From NCBI GenBank assembly GCA_937958365.1, contig CALFEW010000774.1:1-10559 (forward strand): DNA of 10,559 nt, given 5' to 3'. Source of the DNA: an uncultured Chloroflexota bacterium. Its GTDB lineage: Bacteria > Chloroflexota > Anaerolineae > Promineifilales > Promineifilaceae. Position 1 is the stretch's first letter. Each line of letters opens with the position of its first letter. Under the pieces are notes generated by a model. It made no database searches. It was not told where the DNA came from and was given only the letters and a program-made list of their open reading frames with translations. This document shows, one piece after another, positions 1-6,433 of this stretch. The position numbers and the translations under genes are program-made.

Positions 1-97
1 GTGTCATCTGTGGAAACTTCTTGGTTCTGGCTTGTCCAGGTTAGGGTGGAGAAACCGCAGATTTTTTGCATCACGGCCGTTTTGCAGCTACCCTATC

Positions 98-889
98 ATG
101 ATGAATTGGTACGTGGGCACGATGGGCTTTGCTTATGAGCCGTGGCGCAATGGGGTGTTCTATCCGGCGGGTATGGGGCAGAAGCAGTTCCTGGGTTATT
201 ACAGCCAGCGCTTTAACGCTGTGGAGATGGATTCTACTTTTTACGGCATCCCATCGGCGGCAACGGTGCAGAAGTGGACGGCCGTTACCACTCCCGGCTT
301 CAAAATCTCTCCCAAAACGCCCCGTGAAATCACCCACGACTTGCGTCTGGGCGACAGCCTGGCGCAGATGGCCACCTTCCTGGATACCATGCGCCTGTTG
401 GGTGACAAACTGGGCGCTATCCTCATCCAATTCCCGCCCGATTTCACCAGCGGCGCCAGCGAACGGTTGAATCAATTCCTGGCCCAATTACCCACCGACC
501 TGCATTATGCCGTCGAGTTTCGCCACCTGTCCTGGGACACGCCGGAAACAGCCGACCTGTTGCGCGTTCACCACGCCGCCTGGGTCATGGCCGATTACAT
601 CCACATGCCGACGCGCATCACTTACCGCACGGCCGACTTCCTTTACCTGCGTTTTATTGGTCGGCATGGGCAATACCCGAATAAAGATCAGGAGATGGTG
701 GACAAAACGGCCGTCTTGCAAGGCTGGCAGGCGCAAATCCAAAGCCACCAGGACGCCATTCACACCGTTTACGCCTACTTCAACAACGACTACGCCGGGT
801 ATTCCCCGGCGACGTGCAACAAATTCAAGCAAATTGTGGGGATTGAGGTAGAGGAGATACGGCCGTATCAACAAGGCCGCCTGTTTTAA
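98..889 (+). CDS. DUF72 / YecE-family TIM-barrel protein
   Basis: This 263-residue protein belongs to the DUF72 (COG1801, YecE-like) family, cytoplasmic TIM-barrel proteins whose biochemical role is not settled. The signature is at the very N-terminus: WYVGTMGFAYEPW followed by FYP, then the NAVEMDSTFYGIPS block, the FKISPKTPREITHD block, an ILIQFPPDF strand, YAVEFRHLSW, and a C-terminal VYAYFNNDYAGYSP segment. The usual family length is about 240-290 residues, so it looks complete. The open frame extends upstream to a TTG at 32, but family proteins begin right before WYVG, so the ATG at 98 (or the adjacent ATG at 101) is preferred. No convincing Shine-Dalgarno precedes it. It is convergent with nuoN and not part of the nuo operon. 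Four copies of ACGGCCGT lie in or just upstream of it (73, 278, 707, 859). Its stop codon lies at the edge of a heptad repeat array. Confidence 0.9.
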   Translation: MMNWYVGTMGFAYEPWRNGVFYPAGMGQKQFLGYYSQRFNAVEMDSTFYGIPSAATVQKWTAVTTPGFKISPKTPREITHDLRLGDSLAQMATFLDTMRLLGDKLGAILIQFPPDFTSGASERLNQFLAQLPTDLHYAVEFRHLSWDTPETADLLRVHHAAWVMADYIHMPTRITYRTADFLYLRFIGRHGQYPNKDQEMVDKTAVLQGWQAQIQSHQDAIHTVYAYFNNDYAGYSPATCNKFKQIVGIEVEEIRPYQQGRLF

Positions 890-965
890 CAATGAACAAT
901 TAACAGTGAACAATCAACGGCCAACTCCTCGTTCACTGTTCACTGTTATCTGTTAATTGTTCATC
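884..965. repeat. Heptad fold-back array E (convergent DUF72/nuoN junction)
   Basis: From 884 to 925 six 7-bp units all end in AAC (for example AATGAAC, AATTAAC, AGTGAAC). After a 5-base centre (926-930), five units from 931 to 965 all begin with GTT (for example GTTCACT, GTTAATT). The outer arms 892-906 and 950-964 are a perfect 15-bp inverted repeat with a 43-base loop. An alternative inner stem pairs 902-911 with 931-940. It starts at the stop codon of the DUF72 gene and ends in the stop codon of nuoN, so it could serve both convergent transcripts as a terminator or end-stabilising hairpin. The T-run typical of an intrinsic terminator is missing. Confidence 0.8.
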
Positions 966-2433
966 AGCCACCGGCCAGCAGGGGCAGGCCGCTCAGCCCT
1001 GCCTGGCGGGCCAGTTCAAACCAGATATTGGGCAGCAAGCCAATCAGCAGCGTCACCAGCACCATGACGGCAACGGCCGTGCGCAACGCCGGTTTCGCTT
1101 TTATCTCGGCTTCGCCTTCAAACATGAACATCAGGTAAACCACCCGCAGGTAGTAAAAAGTGGAGATAACGGCCGTCACCACACCCACCACCGCCAGCCA
1201 GGTCAGATTCGCTTCAACGGCCGTGCGGAATACAAACAACTTGCCCACAAACCCGCCCGTCGGCGGGATACCGGCCAACGACAGCATAAACACAGCCATC
1301 GCCAAAGCCATCGCCGGGCTGCGTTTCCACAAGCCCTTGTAATCGTCCAGCGCGGTCCCCTGGTCGTCCTGCTTTTCCAGGGCAATGACGATGGCAAAAG
1401 CGCCCAGATTGCTAAACAAATAAGCAAACATATAAAACAGCGCCGCACTCACGCCATCCGGGCTGTCTACGCTGGCAGCCACGGCAATTAAAATATAGCC
1501 GGCGTGAGCAATGCTGGAATAAGCCAACATGCGCTTGATGTTTGATTGGGCAATCGCCACCACGTTGCCGACAATCAGCGTCAACGTCGCCAGAATCGCC
1601 ACCGCGCCCATCCAGGCTTCACCAACGTCGGGGAAAGCTACCATGAAAATACGCAGCAATGCGGCAAACCCGGCCACCTTCGCGCCCACAGACATGAAGG
1701 CCGTCACCGTTGTCGGTGCGCCTTCGTATACGTCGGGCGTCCACATGTGGAAGGGCGCAGCGGCCACTTTGAAGGCCAGCCCCACCAGAATGAAGGCCAT
1801 CGCCCCAATGCCCAGGGCGCTGTTCAGGCTAATCTGCGCCGCGATTTCGGGCAGGGACGTGGCGCCGGTAGCGCCATATGTCAGGGCAATGCCAAAAACA
1901 AACACGCTGGAGGAAAACGCGCCCAGCAAAAAATACTTCATCGCCGATTCTTCTGATTTGACCCTGGGCCAGGCAAAGCCGGACAAAATGTACAATGGAA
2001 TGGAAAGCAATTCCAACGCCACAAAAATCAAAATCAGGTCGTTAGACATGCCCATCAACATCATGCCACTCAGCGAGAAGAGCATGAGCATGTAATATTC
2101 CGACTTGTTGAGGTTGGCGCTTTCCAGGAAATTGAGGGAGATGAACAGGCTGAGAATGCCCACCAGCAGCAGGGTAACGTTGAGGAAGACGGCAAAGTTA
2201 TCTACCACCACCATGGGCGTGTCGCCTACGGCCGTAAACGTCGCCCCATCCATACCCCACTGGCTTATACTCACCACCAGAGCCGCAAACAGGCCAATAA
2301 TCGTCAGCCAGGGCGCCCAGGCGCGCTTTTCCTCGCTCACAAACAAGTCCACTACCATCATCAAAACGCCACATCCCGCGACGATGACAAACGGTAAGAT
2401 CACGTACCAATCAATTGCCGGCGCTTCAAACAT
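964..2433 (-). CDS. nuoN: NADH-quinone oxidoreductase subunit N
   Basis: NuoN is one of the three antiporter-like proton-pumping membrane subunits of complex I. At 489 residues it matches the family length (E. coli about 485). The sequence is almost wholly hydrophobic with about 14 membrane segments. Functional residues expected for the family are visible: Glu141 in ALELLSIPLYIL, Lys222 in FKVAAAPFHMWTPDVYEGAPT, Lys252 in VGAKVAGFAALLR, and Lys398 in GIPPTGGFVGKLF. The start is ATG at 2433. An AGGG lies rather far upstream, so the ribosome site is weak. It is normally directly downstream of nuoM. Here a 2.1-kb molybdopterin oxidoreductase gene and a gene remnant separate them, and a candidate promoter lies in front of nuoN. 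Its stop codon touches the outer arm of an inverted heptad array. Three of its four ACGGCCGT copies lie in the 3' part of the gene. Confidence 0.97.
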   Translation of the reverse strand: MFEAPAIDWYVILPFVIVAGCGVLMMVVDLFVSEEKRAWAPWLTIIGLFAALVVSISQWGMDGATFTAVGDTPMVVVDNFAVFLNVTLLLVGILSLFISLNFLESANLNKSEYYMLMLFSLSGMMLMGMSNDLILIFVALELLSIPLYILSGFAWPRVKSEESAMKYFLLGAFSSSVFVFGIALTYGATGATSLPEIAAQISLNSALGIGAMAFILVGLAFKVAAAPFHMWTPDVYEGAPTTVTAFMSVGAKVAGFAALLRIFMVAFPDVGEAWMGAVAILATLTLIVGNVVAIAQSNIKRMLAYSSIAHAGYILIAVAASVDSPDGVSAALFYMFAYLFSNLGAFAIVIALEKQDDQGTALDDYKGLWKRSPAMALAMAVFMLSLAGIPPTGGFVGKLFVFRTAVEANLTWLAVVGVVTAVISTFYYLRVVYLMFMFEGEAEIKAKPALRTAVAVMVLVTLLIGLLPNIWFELARQAGLSGLPLLAGG

Positions 2434-2463
2434 AGCAGTTCAGCCCTTTTTGTTTGCTCTTAA

Positions 2464-2504
2464 TTTCACGATGATACCACACTAACCCCGGTTTTTCACG
2501 ATGA
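2464..2504 (-). promoter_or_regulatory. Candidate nuoN promoter with an 11-bp direct repeat
   Basis: On the minus strand an extended -10-like TGGTATCAT lies at 2479 to 2471. Seventeen bases upstream of its hexamer is GTGAAA (2499 to 2494), which matches the -35 consensus at four of six positions. This would start transcription near 2464, about 30 bases before the nuoN ATG. The 11-mer TCATCGTGAAA occurs twice here (2474-2464 and 2504-2494), spaced 30 bp, close to three helical turns, so it could also be a paired protein-binding site. The positions are seen directly; promoter function is inferred. Independent transcription of nuoN would fit its separation from nuoM. Confidence 0.35.
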
Positions 2505-2510
2505 GGTATA

Positions 2511-2587
2511 GACTGAGATGGAAGATGGAAGATTAAAGATTGTTAGCTGAAGCATCGAACGTGAATCTTTGATCTTCAATCTTTGCT
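2511..2587. repeat. Heptad fold-back array A (oxidoreductase/nuoN junction)
   Basis: Eleven consecutive 7-bp units can be laid out with no gap from 2511 to 2587. The left units resemble ATGGAAG and ATTAAAG and the right units resemble CTTTGAT and CTTCAAT, their complements. Segment 2528-2541 pairs with 2564-2577 at 13 of 14 positions (the odd pair is G:T in RNA) around a 22-base loop. The array is not purely intergenic: it contains the oxidoreductase stop codon (2533-2535) and supplies about its last 17 codons. Confidence 0.7.
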
Positions 2588-4635
2588 TTCCTCAGCCACA
2601 CCCGGTTACTATGAAACGTACTTTGCCCGGCCATGTCGCCCAGAGCATCGGGCGTGGTCCAGTTGACGTTACGGCCGTTACCCAACCGGCTCCATCTTCC
2701 TTTCGGCGAAGCCAGCACGCCCGGCCGCACCGCATCCGTGACGATGGCTCTCAGCTCGCACCAGCCACGGCCGTTTTCCACCACCACCTGGTCGCCATGC
2801 GCAATCCCGCGCGCTTTGGCGTCGTCCGGGTGGATTTCCACAAACGGTTCGCCCTCATGGGCCAGCAAACCGGCCTGGTTGGCAAAGCTGCTGGTAACAA
2901 AATGATGGGCCGCGCCGCTGATCAAGTTGAGGGATTCTTCAGTGGGGAAACGGCCGTCATTCTCCCCGTCATCCTCGCCCGGCGTATAGCCGGGCAGCGG
3001 GTCCAGTCCCAAATCGGCCATGCGCTGGCTCAACAATTCCACCTTGCCGCTGGCGGTGGGGAAACGGCCGTCGGCAAACGGTACGTCTGGTTCGTAGCGC
3101 AGTTCAATCGAACCTTCCGCTTTCAGGCGCTCCAGGGTCACATCGGCCAGAGCCGGATTATGAACGGCCGTGGCCCGCAGCACGTCGTCAATCACCTCGT
3201 CGGCGCTCTGGTGCAGCCAGGGTTCAGCAAAGCCCATCTCCCGCGCCAGCAGACCCATCACTTCCCAATTGCTTTTGCTCTCGCCCAGCGGCGGAATGGC
3301 CGGGGCGTTGTAGGCCAGCACCGTGTGGCCGTACGCTTTGTGTAAATCTGCATGTTCCAACTGCGAAGTGGCGGGTAAAACAATGTCGGCGTAAACGGCC
3401 GTGTCCGTCATAAACAATTCATGCACCACCGTGAACAAATCTTCGCGCTGCAACCCGGCCACCACCTGCCCGGCATTCGGCGCAATCGCCGCCGGATTCG
3501 AGCCGAACACATACAACGATTGGATGGGTGGATCGGCCACTTCGCCCAGCAATGCCGCGCCCAGCCGGTTCATATTCACCGACCGCGCCGGCGGTGGGCA
3601 TTCGGCCCATTTTTTCAGCGTCTCGCCATCCCACTGCAAATAACCGCTGGCGGAGTAAGCCAGGCCGCCGCCGCGCACGCCGTACTGCCCGGTGATGGCC
3701 GGAAGGGCGCAAATGGCCCGTACCGTCTGGCCGCCGTTCAAATGGCGCTGCAAACCATCGGCGATTTTGATCAGCGCCGGTTGCGTTGTGGCATAAAGAC
3801 GCGCCAGTCTGACGATGACGGCTTCCGACAGGCCGGTGATTTGCGCTACGCGGACCGGTGGATATTCAGCCAGGCGGGCGCGCAGTTCCGGCCAGCCGAC
3901 GGTATGCTCGGCCAGCCATGCCTCGTCGCCCAATCCTTCCGCCACAATGACATAGGCCAGACCCAAAGCCAACGCCCCATCGGTGGCCGGTTTGGGGGCG
4001 ATGTGCCAGTCTGCGCCTTTGGCGGTGCGGGTGCGGCGCGGATCGATCACTACGAGCTGCGCACCGGCGCGCTGCGCCTTTGTGAGGTGCGGCATAAAAT
4101 GGGGCGCGGTGCTGACCGGGTTGTGGCCCCAGACGATGATCAACTTGCTGTGGGAGACATCTTCATAACGCGACGTGCGGCGCGCGCCCAGCGTCGCCTC
4201 CACGGCAAACTCGGCGGCCGCGCCACAAATGGAGCGCTCTAACCGGCTGGCGCCTAAACGGTTCCAGAAACGGCCGTTGCACACGCTCATCTGCACCAAC
4301 CCCAGCGTGCCGCTGTAGCTGTAAGGCAAAATCGCCGCCGCGCCATACTCGGCAATGATCGCCCGCCAGCGCGTCCCAATCTCGCCAATGGCTTCATCCC
4401 AGGTGATGGGCTGCCACTGTCCGCTGCCTTTCGGCCCCACGCGGCGCAGCGGCTGCGTCAACCGGTCGGGGTGATAAACGTGGTCCAGATACGGCCGTAC
4501 CTTGGCGCACAACCAGCCCTGGGTGATGGCATGGTCGGGGTCGGCGTAAAATTTGACGGCACGGCCGTCTTCCACCTCGGTGATCACACCGCAAGTATCG
4601 GGACAATCGTGAGGACAAGCGCCGTAAATTTTCAT
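2533..4635 (-). CDS. Molybdopterin oxidoreductase, DMSO reductase superfamily (4Fe-4S, bis-MGD type)
   Basis: This 700-residue protein is a catalytic subunit of the DMSO reductase superfamily (COG0243). Cys7, Cys11, Cys15 and Cys43 (spacing C-x3-C-x3-C-x27-C) are a standard N-terminal 4Fe-4S site. Molybdopterin-binding blocks follow (WGHNP near 170-173, VVIDPRRTRTAKGADWHIAPKP at about 195-216, YVFGSNPAAIAPN at 375-387, DIVLPATSQLEHADLH at 417-432). The C-terminal dinucleotide domain includes VEIHPDDAKARGIAHGD and VVENGRGWCELRA. Cys137 in RSICGAAA sits where the molybdenum ligand is expected. No Tat signal is visible, so it should be cytoplasmic. It resembles the poorly characterised MopB_3-like group rather than a known formate or nitrate enzyme; the substrate cannot be assigned, and no partner subunit is adjacent. 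ATG at 4635 is chosen over an in-frame TTG at 4644, which lies inside a repeat array; no Shine-Dalgarno is present. It interrupts the usual nuoM-nuoN adjacency and carries nine ACGGCCGT copies. The last ~17 residues come from array A. Confidence 0.9.
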   Translation of the reverse strand: MKIYGACPHDCPDTCGVITEVEDGRAVKFYADPDHAITQGWLCAKVRPYLDHVYHPDRLTQPLRRVGPKGSGQWQPITWDEAIGEIGTRWRAIIAEYGAAAILPYSYSGTLGLVQMSVCNGRFWNRLGASRLERSICGAAAEFAVEATLGARRTSRYEDVSHSKLIIVWGHNPVSTAPHFMPHLTKAQRAGAQLVVIDPRRTRTAKGADWHIAPKPATDGALALGLAYVIVAEGLGDEAWLAEHTVGWPELRARLAEYPPVRVAQITGLSEAVIVRLARLYATTQPALIKIADGLQRHLNGGQTVRAICALPAITGQYGVRGGGLAYSASGYLQWDGETLKKWAECPPPARSVNMNRLGAALLGEVADPPIQSLYVFGSNPAAIAPNAGQVVAGLQREDLFTVVHELFMTDTAVYADIVLPATSQLEHADLHKAYGHTVLAYNAPAIPPLGESKSNWEVMGLLAREMGFAEPWLHQSADEVIDDVLRATAVHNPALADVTLERLKAEGSIELRYEPDVPFADGRFPTASGKVELLSQRMADLGLDPLPGYTPGEDDGENDGRFPTEESLNLISGAAHHFVTSSFANQAGLLAHEGEPFVEIHPDDAKARGIAHGDQVVVENGRGWCELRAIVTDAVRPGVLASPKGRWSRLGNGRNVNWTTPDALGDMAGQSTFHSNRVWLRKAKIEDQRFTFDASANNL

Positions 4636-4713
4636 AATGGTCAATGGTTAATGGTCAATTGTCAATTGTCAACGGTTGACCATTGACAATTGGCTATTGA
4701 CCATTGGCAATTA
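4633..4713. repeat. Heptad fold-back array B (upstream edge of the oxidoreductase gene)
   Basis: About eleven 7-bp units run without a gap from 4633 to 4709, with a partial unit to 4713. The left half uses units such as GTCAATG, GTTAATG and GTCAATT. The right half uses ATTGACC and ATTGACA, their inverted complements. The two halves meet near 4674 and form one long imperfect palindrome. The leftmost unit (4633-4639) includes the complement of the oxidoreductase ATG, so the array runs right into the start codon and takes the place of a normal ribosome site. At its other end it supplies the last codons and stop of the phosphoesterase remnant. Confidence 0.75.
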
Positions 4714-4849
4714 TCCTGACCGGTAGATCGTTGATGATGTCTACCAGCCGGTTGGCGCACGGCCAGGGGAAGACGCCATGAGTATCTGGGGAAACGGCCG
4801 TTGGCCCAATGTGCGTATCACTCATATGGACGAAATAAACGGGGGACAT
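4694..4849 (-). pseudogene. Truncated calcineurin-like metallophosphoesterase (N-terminal remnant)
   Basis: A 51-codon frame runs from ATG at 4849 to TAG at 4694. Its start reads MSPVYFVHMSDTHIGPTAV, and later WPCANRLVDIINDLPVRI. The hydrophobic strand followed by SDTHIG (Asp11, His13) is the first metal-binding D-x-H motif of calcineurin-like phosphoesterases. The following LVDIIN..LPV helix matches the next element of CpdA-like members. In that family the GDxxD motif should follow within a few residues, then GNHD/E and later His motifs; all are absent. After about residue 46 the frame enters array B and stops. With family lengths of about 250-300 residues, only the first sixth remains. There is no Shine-Dalgarno; array C lies directly upstream. 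It is best read as a decayed gene cut off at a repeat array. A short functional peptide is possible but unlikely, as one metal motif cannot make an active site. It contains one ACGGCCGT. Confidence 0.72.
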
Positions 4850-4850
4850 G

Positions 4851-4913
4851 ACGAACCACAAACGACGAACGACGAACGACGACTGTTCATCGTTCGTCGT
4901 TCATCGTCCAAAT
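4851..4913. repeat. Heptad fold-back array C (nuoM 3' end)
   Basis: Nine gap-free 7-bp units cover this stretch. Left units are ACGAACG-like and right units are TTCGTCG- or TTCATCG-like, the inverted complement. The arms can pair over at least 12 perfect bases (AACGACGAACGA against its complement) around the centre near 4884. The last unit ends in CAAAT, as in array D, and its final base is the first base of the nuoM stop triplet as read on the plus strand. The hairpin lies immediately after nuoM in the transcript, so it could act as an attenuator or 3' end stabiliser, although no T-run follows. Confidence 0.75.
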
Positions 4914-6421
4914 TACTGCCCGACCAGCACCGTAGCGCTGATATCGCTAACCAATTGCGAGACGGAGCTGTCCATCAAGTTAAAGTAACCCGACGGCGCA
5001 ATGCCAATCCAGACGATAAAGACCAGGAAAGCCAGGAAAATAACCAGTTCGCGGGTATTTACATCGCGCAGAGCTTCGTTTTTGGGATTATCCAGCGGCC
5101 CCATGAAGACGTTCTGGAACATCCACAGCAGGTAAACGGCCGCCAAAATTACGCCCGACGCAGCAAACGCCGTGAAAATCCAGGGATGCGTGCCCAACGA
5201 TTCCGCACCCATCGAACCCAGTAAAATGGTGAACTCACCGACAAAGCCGTTCAGTCCCGGCAGCCCCATGCTGGAAAGCACCACAATCAGCGACAGCACC
5301 GAAAACAGTGGAATTGCCTTCCACAACCCGCCAAACTCCGACATCAGGCGCGTGTGGCGCTGTTCGTAAATCACGCCCACCAGGAAAAACAAAGCGCCCG
5401 TGGAGAGGCCATGATTCACCCCTTGCAAAATGCCGCCCTGAATCCCGGCGGAATTGAGGGAAAAGATACCCAACATCACAAACCCCAAATGGCTGATGCT
5501 GGAATAAGCCACCAGCTTCTTCACATCTTTCTGCGGGAAGGAGACAATCGCGCCGTAAATAATGCCGATAATCGCCAGCACGGCAATCGCCGGCGCATAA
5601 TCAAACGCCGCCTGTGGGAACAGGGGCAAATTGAAGCGCACAAAACCATACGTGCCCATCTTCAGCAGCACCCCGGCCAGAATGATGGAACCGGCCGTAG
5701 GCGCTTGCGTGTGGGCGTCCGGCAGCCAGGAATGGAACGGGAATACGGGCACTTTAATGGCAAAAGCAATGGCAAAACCGAGGAACAGAAGATGCTGCGC
5801 GTCGGCAAAAGCGGCTCGTCCGGCGATTAAATCCGGCACGGAGAACGTATTGTTGGTGATGCCCATGTAAAGAATCGCCAACAACATCAGCAGGGAACCG
5901 GCCATTGTGTAGAGGAAGAACTTGATGGAGGCATACACCCGCTCGCCGCCGCCCCAGATGCCGATCAAAAAGTACATGGGGATAAGGGTGAATTCCCAGA
6001 AAATGTAGAACAGGAACAAATCTTGGGCCAGGAAAACGCCCATCATGCCCACTTCCATCAGCAGCATGAAGATGTAGTAGGCTTTGATCTGCTTATCAAT
6101 GGCCGCCCAGGAAGCAGCGATGGCAATGACGCTGATAAAAGCAGTCAGCAATACCATCAAAATGCTCAGGCCATCAATCCCCAGGTGATACTCAATGCCC
6201 CAGGATGGTATCCAGGCGAAGCGGTCTACCAGTTGCAGGCCGCTAAGAGCGCTGTTGTAACTGGCCAGTACCACCACAGAAATGACCAGGGTAATCCCAC
6301 TGGTAACGAGCGCAATCCATTTGATCAGCTCGTCTGATTGTCCCTTACCCCGATCAGCAACGAGGATGGCCAGCACCCCCAACAGCGGGAAGAAAACTAG
6401 AATGGTTAGTAACATGCTCAT
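4913..6421 (-). CDS. nuoM: NADH-quinone oxidoreductase subunit M
   Basis: NuoM is the middle antiporter-like proton-pumping subunit of complex I. It is 502 residues long, in line with the family (about 500). Diagnostic segments are present: FWEFTLIPMYFLIGIWGG with Glu143, AIKVPVFPFHSWLPDAHTQAPT with Lys223, VLLKMGTYGFVRF with Lys254, KLVAYSSISHLGF, and GLPGLNGFVGEF with Glu396, corresponding to the known proton-path residues. The ATG at 6421 is supported by GGAG five bases upstream (6430 to 6427). A second ATG two codons later is less well placed. It follows nuoL after a 97-bp gap that is nearly all repeat array D. Unlike most of its neighbours, this 1.5-kb gene has no ACGGCCGT octamer. Confidence 0.98.
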   Translation of the reverse strand: MSMLLTILVFFPLLGVLAILVADRGKGQSDELIKWIALVTSGITLVISVVVLASYNSALSGLQLVDRFAWIPSWGIEYHLGIDGLSILMVLLTAFISVIAIAASWAAIDKQIKAYYIFMLLMEVGMMGVFLAQDLFLFYIFWEFTLIPMYFLIGIWGGGERVYASIKFFLYTMAGSLLMLLAILYMGITNNTFSVPDLIAGRAAFADAQHLLFLGFAIAFAIKVPVFPFHSWLPDAHTQAPTAGSIILAGVLLKMGTYGFVRFNLPLFPQAAFDYAPAIAVLAIIGIIYGAIVSFPQKDVKKLVAYSSISHLGFVMLGIFSLNSAGIQGGILQGVNHGLSTGALFFLVGVIYEQRHTRLMSEFGGLWKAIPLFSVLSLIVVLSSMGLPGLNGFVGEFTILLGSMGAESLGTHPWIFTAFAASGVILAAVYLLWMFQNVFMGPLDNPKNEALRDVNTRELVIFLAFLVFIVWIGIAPSGYFNLMDSSVSQLVSDISATVLVGQ

Positions 6422-6426
6422 TGCTT

Positions 6427-6430
6427 CTCC
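6427..6430 (-). promoter_or_regulatory. nuoM ribosome-binding site
   Basis: The minus strand reads GGAG, then a 5-base spacer, then ATG at 6421. It is worth marking because it sits just outside repeat array D, so the array ends exactly before the translation signal that must be kept. Confidence 0.8.
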
Positions 6431-6433
6431 AAA

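Noticed and set aside
32..97. N-terminal extension of the DUF72 protein from TTG at 32.
   Set aside because: The 22 extra residues are arginine-rich and not family-like, and the conserved WYVGTMGF block follows the ATGs at 98 and 101 directly.
1..97. Left edge region as a gene end or promoter.
   Set aside because: Apart from one ACGGCCGT at 73, I see no recognisable coding homology, promoter boxes or heptad periodicity strong enough to report.
2569..4242. Long plus-strand open frames (258 and 273 codons) opposite the oxidoreductase.
   Set aside because: They are antisense to a gene with complete family motifs, and their composition is that of a reverse-frame shadow.
4636..4644. TTG start at 4644 for the oxidoreductase (703 residues).
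   Set aside because: It lies inside heptad array B and adds only three residues; the ATG at 4635 fits the family start just before the Cys cluster.
4633..4913. CRISPR-like array in the nuoM-oxidoreductase spacer.
   Set aside because: The units are 7 bp, degenerate and contiguous, with no 20-40 bp spacers and no cas genes nearby.
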